From: Microcaldota archaeon
Lineage (GTDB): Archaea > Micrarchaeota > Micrarchaeia > Micrarchaeales > Micrarchaeaceae
NCBI GenBank assembly: GCA_021792115.1
Contig: JAJYVI010000037.1
Coordinates: forward strand, 1 to 8,518
Length of the DNA stretch: 8,518 nucleotides
Direction: 5' to 3'
Below the pieces are notes generated by a model. It saw nothing but the letters and a program-made list of their open reading frames with translations. It was not told where the DNA came from and searched no databases. Below are positions 7,082 through 8,518 of the stretch, in pieces; position 1 is the first letter of the stretch, and the number at the start of each line of letters is the position of its first letter. A program made the position numbers and the translations under genes.

Positions 7082-7086
7082 CACCT
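7082..7086 (-). promoter_or_regulatory. Shine-Dalgarno AGGTG that selects the second GTG of atpC
   Basis: AGGTG overlaps the first candidate GTG (7082-7084) and is six bases ahead of the in-frame GTG at 7073-7075. It lies just after the atpE stop (7092-7094), so ribosomes ending atpE could restart here. Confidence 0.55.
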
Positions 7087-7091
7087 GTAAA

Positions 7092-7715
7092 TTAAACCCT
7101 ATGTTTTTTTTGTTTTTTAGGCTTCAACATGGTATTGTTTTTTTTGTTTTCTTTCTTTTTTCCAAATAGCTCCTTTGCAATTGCTTGTTTTACTACTTCT
7201 ATATTTTTATTAAAGATGTCCTCAGGGTCTATTATAATTTTTATCTTATACTCTTTGTCATGGATTACAATGCCGTCCTGCTCTTTGTAGTTAAGTGAAT
7301 ATTTTTTCAATGCAGGGTTTGCAGCAGCCATTTTTTTGCTAATGTCTATGTATATTTCATTTTCCGGAAGTGTTTTTAGCATCTGCCGTATTCCTGATAA
7401 GAGCAATGGCTGCATCTGTTTTTGCATCTCCTTTATGAAAACAGGGCGGATTTTCTCTATCTCTAACTCTATTACATGCTCTCTTGCTAGCCGTATTTCT
7501 TTATTTTTTTCGAAGTCCATCTCTGATTCATACTTTACTTGCATGTTTCTAGCTTTCTCTGCAGCATCTCCTCTTGCCTTGCGTTCAATTTCATTTGCGA
7601 CCTTTTCAGCATTCTTTATTATCTGATCTGCTTCTTTTTTTGCTGCATCCATTATTTCTCTGGTTTTCTCATCAGAGTCCTTCATTATCCTTTCCTTGAT
7701 TTCATTAAGAGACAT
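7092..7715 (-). CDS. atpE: A-type ATP synthase subunit E (peripheral stalk)
   Basis: Subunit E pairs with subunit H/G to form the peripheral stalk that holds the A3B3 head against rotation. Residues 1 to about 95 are charged, Lys/Glu/Ala-rich and heptad-like, as in the family's long N-terminal coiled coil. Residues from about 100 to 185 form the globular part that binds the head, including the segments IYIDISKKM and YKIKIIIDPEDIF. The core ends at KELFG, where many homologues stop. Here a basic tail of 22 residues follows (186-207, ten Lys). The ATG at 7713-7715 has a good Shine-Dalgarno, AGAGGT at 7722-7727 with a 6-base spacer. The gene lies 50 bases after atpK. No subunit H gene is seen here. 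Confidence 0.92.
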   Translation of the reverse strand: MSLNEIKERIMKDSDEKTREIMDAAKKEADQIIKNAEKVANEIERKARGDAAEKARNMQVKYESEMDFEKNKEIRLAREHVIELEIEKIRPVFIKEMQKQMQPLLLSGIRQMLKTLPENEIYIDISKKMAAANPALKKYSLNYKEQDGIVIHDKEYKIKIIIDPEDIFNKNIEVVKQAIAKELFGKKKENKKNNTMLKPKKQKKHRV

Positions 7716-7765
7716 TAAATTACCTCTGCATGCTTAACATTATAGCTGTGTAACTAATATGCCTA

Positions 7766-8002
7766 TTATATTAGTCCTGCGCCTAACATTATTAGTATTG
7801 CAATTACAAATCCAAAAATTAGCAGTGTTTCCGGAAGAACAAGGAACAGTAGGGCTTTACCCATTTCTTCTGGCTTTTCTGCGATTAAACCAAGACCTGC
7901 GCTGCCTATTGCTGACTGCGCGACTCCTGTACCTATTGCACCGCCTAAAATTGCGATGCCTGCACCTATTGATGCAACAGCTGCTGACAATTCTATTACC
8001 AT
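7766..8002 (-). CDS. atpK: A-type ATP synthase subunit K (c-ring proteolipid)
   Basis: This 78-residue protein is the rotor-ring proteolipid, a single hairpin of two membrane helices (about residues 5-40 and 47-77), which is the ancestral 8-kDa size rather than the duplicated 16-kDa form. Helix 1 is rich in Gly and Ala, as needed for close ring packing. The polar loop is AEKPEEMG. The ion-carrying carboxylate is Glu58 in the segment LPETLLIFGF. Gln29 in helix 1 and Thr59 beside Glu58 are residues that can complete a Na+ site. The ATG at 8000-8002 is preceded by GTGAT at 8007-8011 with a 4-base spacer, and by an A-rich leader after atpI. Many copies per enzyme are expected from the family. Identification is very secure; the coupling ion is not. 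Confidence 0.95.
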   Translation of the reverse strand: MVIELSAAVASIGAGIAILGGAIGTGVAQSAIGSAGLGLIAEKPEEMGKALLFLVLPETLLIFGFVIAILIMLGAGLI

Positions 8003-8079
8003 TCAAATCACTGTATTTTTTCTTTTTGTTTTTTATTTATTTTTTATTTGTTTTATTTTTATTGCTTTAATATGATGCC

Positions 8080-8518
8080 TTATTCGCGCGTATAGTTGCG
8101 TTTAAATGAAAAAGGCTTGAATTTCGTTCCTCCTCCAATATAAAATTTGGAGAAAAATTCAACATAGTTGAGCCTAGCTCCTTGTATAATGCCTTCAAAG
8201 ATTCCCATTATCATGTTAAGGAAATGTAATACTATAAATAATATAAGAAAAACTATAAATAAGGGTATGCCATGCGACAGGCTTGGCGCAAATGCCTGAT
8301 CTATAAGCATTGCGATTATTATGCTGGCAAGTCCGAATCCAAAAATCCTAGCATAACTCAGTGGATGTGTTATAAGATTTATTGTTTCAGCCGCTTCTAT
8401 TCCACTTAGTGCAAATGTACTTATAAATGCAGGTATAGCTATTGCAGCTGCTACAAGTGAAACAGTCCCTGAAAATACATGAAACAGGAATCCTGCAACT
8501 GTAATTATCCCTGCAATT
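8080..8518 (-). CDS. atpI: A-type ATP synthase subunit I (a subunit), C-terminal part, cut by window edge
   Basis: This is the membrane stator subunit that forms the ion half-channels against the c-ring. The frame is open from the window edge (codon 8515-8517) to a TAA at 8080-8082, giving 145 residues; the methionine at 8308-8310 is internal, not the start. Hydrophobic helices fill about residues 1-36, 56-71 and 80-105. The segment HPLSYARIFGFGLAS contains Arg57 (codon 8347-8349), which matches the family's essential arginine facing the proteolipid glutamate. The end, GARLNYVEFFSKFYIGGG, is the typical C-terminal signature of subunit I. The large N-terminal cytoplasmic domain lies outside the window. 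It is followed after 77 bases by atpK. Family identity is certain; the full length cannot be judged. Confidence 0.93.
   Translation of the reverse strand, partial: IAGIITVAGFLFHVFSGTVSLVAAAIAIPAFISTFALSGIEAAETINLITHPLSYARIFGFGLASIIIAMLIDQAFAPSLSHGIPLFIVFLILFIVLHFLNMIMGIFEGIIQGARLNYVEFFSKFYIGGGTKFKPFSFKRNYTRE

Noticed and set aside
101..8070. Plus-strand open frames of 60-153 codons throughout the window.
   Set aside because: Each lies opposite a well-supported minus-strand gene (or a T-rich spacer), shows low-complexity Ser/Phe/Leu/Cys-rich composition, and has no recognisable family.
8080..8310. A separate 76-residue membrane protein starting at the ATG at 8308-8310.
   Set aside because: The same frame is open to the window edge and the upstream residues carry the conserved arginine motif of subunit I, so this is only the end of atpI.

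Overview
The window is the 3' part of an archaeal-type (A-type, V-like) ATP synthase operon, all on the minus strand. Transcription runs from position 8518 down to about 70, and the gene order is I (3' part only), K (c), E, C, F, A, B, D. Single-gene family matches are clear for every reading frame. The DNA is AT-rich. Start codons include TTG and GTG, and Shine-Dalgarno sites are of the GGTG / GTGAT / GAGGT kind. Together with the A-type gene order and a Walker-A intein at the site also used in Thermoplasma and Thermococcales, this points to an archaeon, perhaps a small-genome DPANN-like lineage. The taxon is inference; some bacteria carry a similarly ordered V-type operon.

Layout on the minus strand: atpI C-terminal half (8080-8518, cut by the window edge); atpK proteolipid (7766-8002); atpE peripheral stalk (7092-7715); atpC (6020-7075); atpF overlapping atpC by one base as TAATG (5682-6020); atpA (2411-5557); atpB (882-2288); atpD (106-717). 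A hairpin followed by six U residues lies directly after atpD and probably ends the operon. No gap exceeds about 165 bases. The longer gaps, ahead of K, A, B and D, are very A-rich and U-poor in the transcript.

The genes encode one machine. A3B3 forms the catalytic head, D and F the central rotor shaft, and C joins the shaft to the c-ring made of K. E is part of the peripheral stalk, and I is the membrane stator carrying the essential arginine of the ion path. Subunit H/G, the usual partner of E, is not in the window.

The most notable feature is a 464-residue intein in AtpA, inserted between the Lys and Thr of the Walker A motif (GAFGTGK / T). All protein-splicing residues are present (Cys1, TPVH, terminal His-Asn, +1 Thr). 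The embedded LAGLIDADG homing endonuclease has lost the acidic residue in both catalytic motifs (Gln and Asn in their place), while its frame remains open. The intein is also markedly more AT-rich than the gene around it. It therefore looks like a splicing-competent but probably immobile parasite of an essential ATPase.
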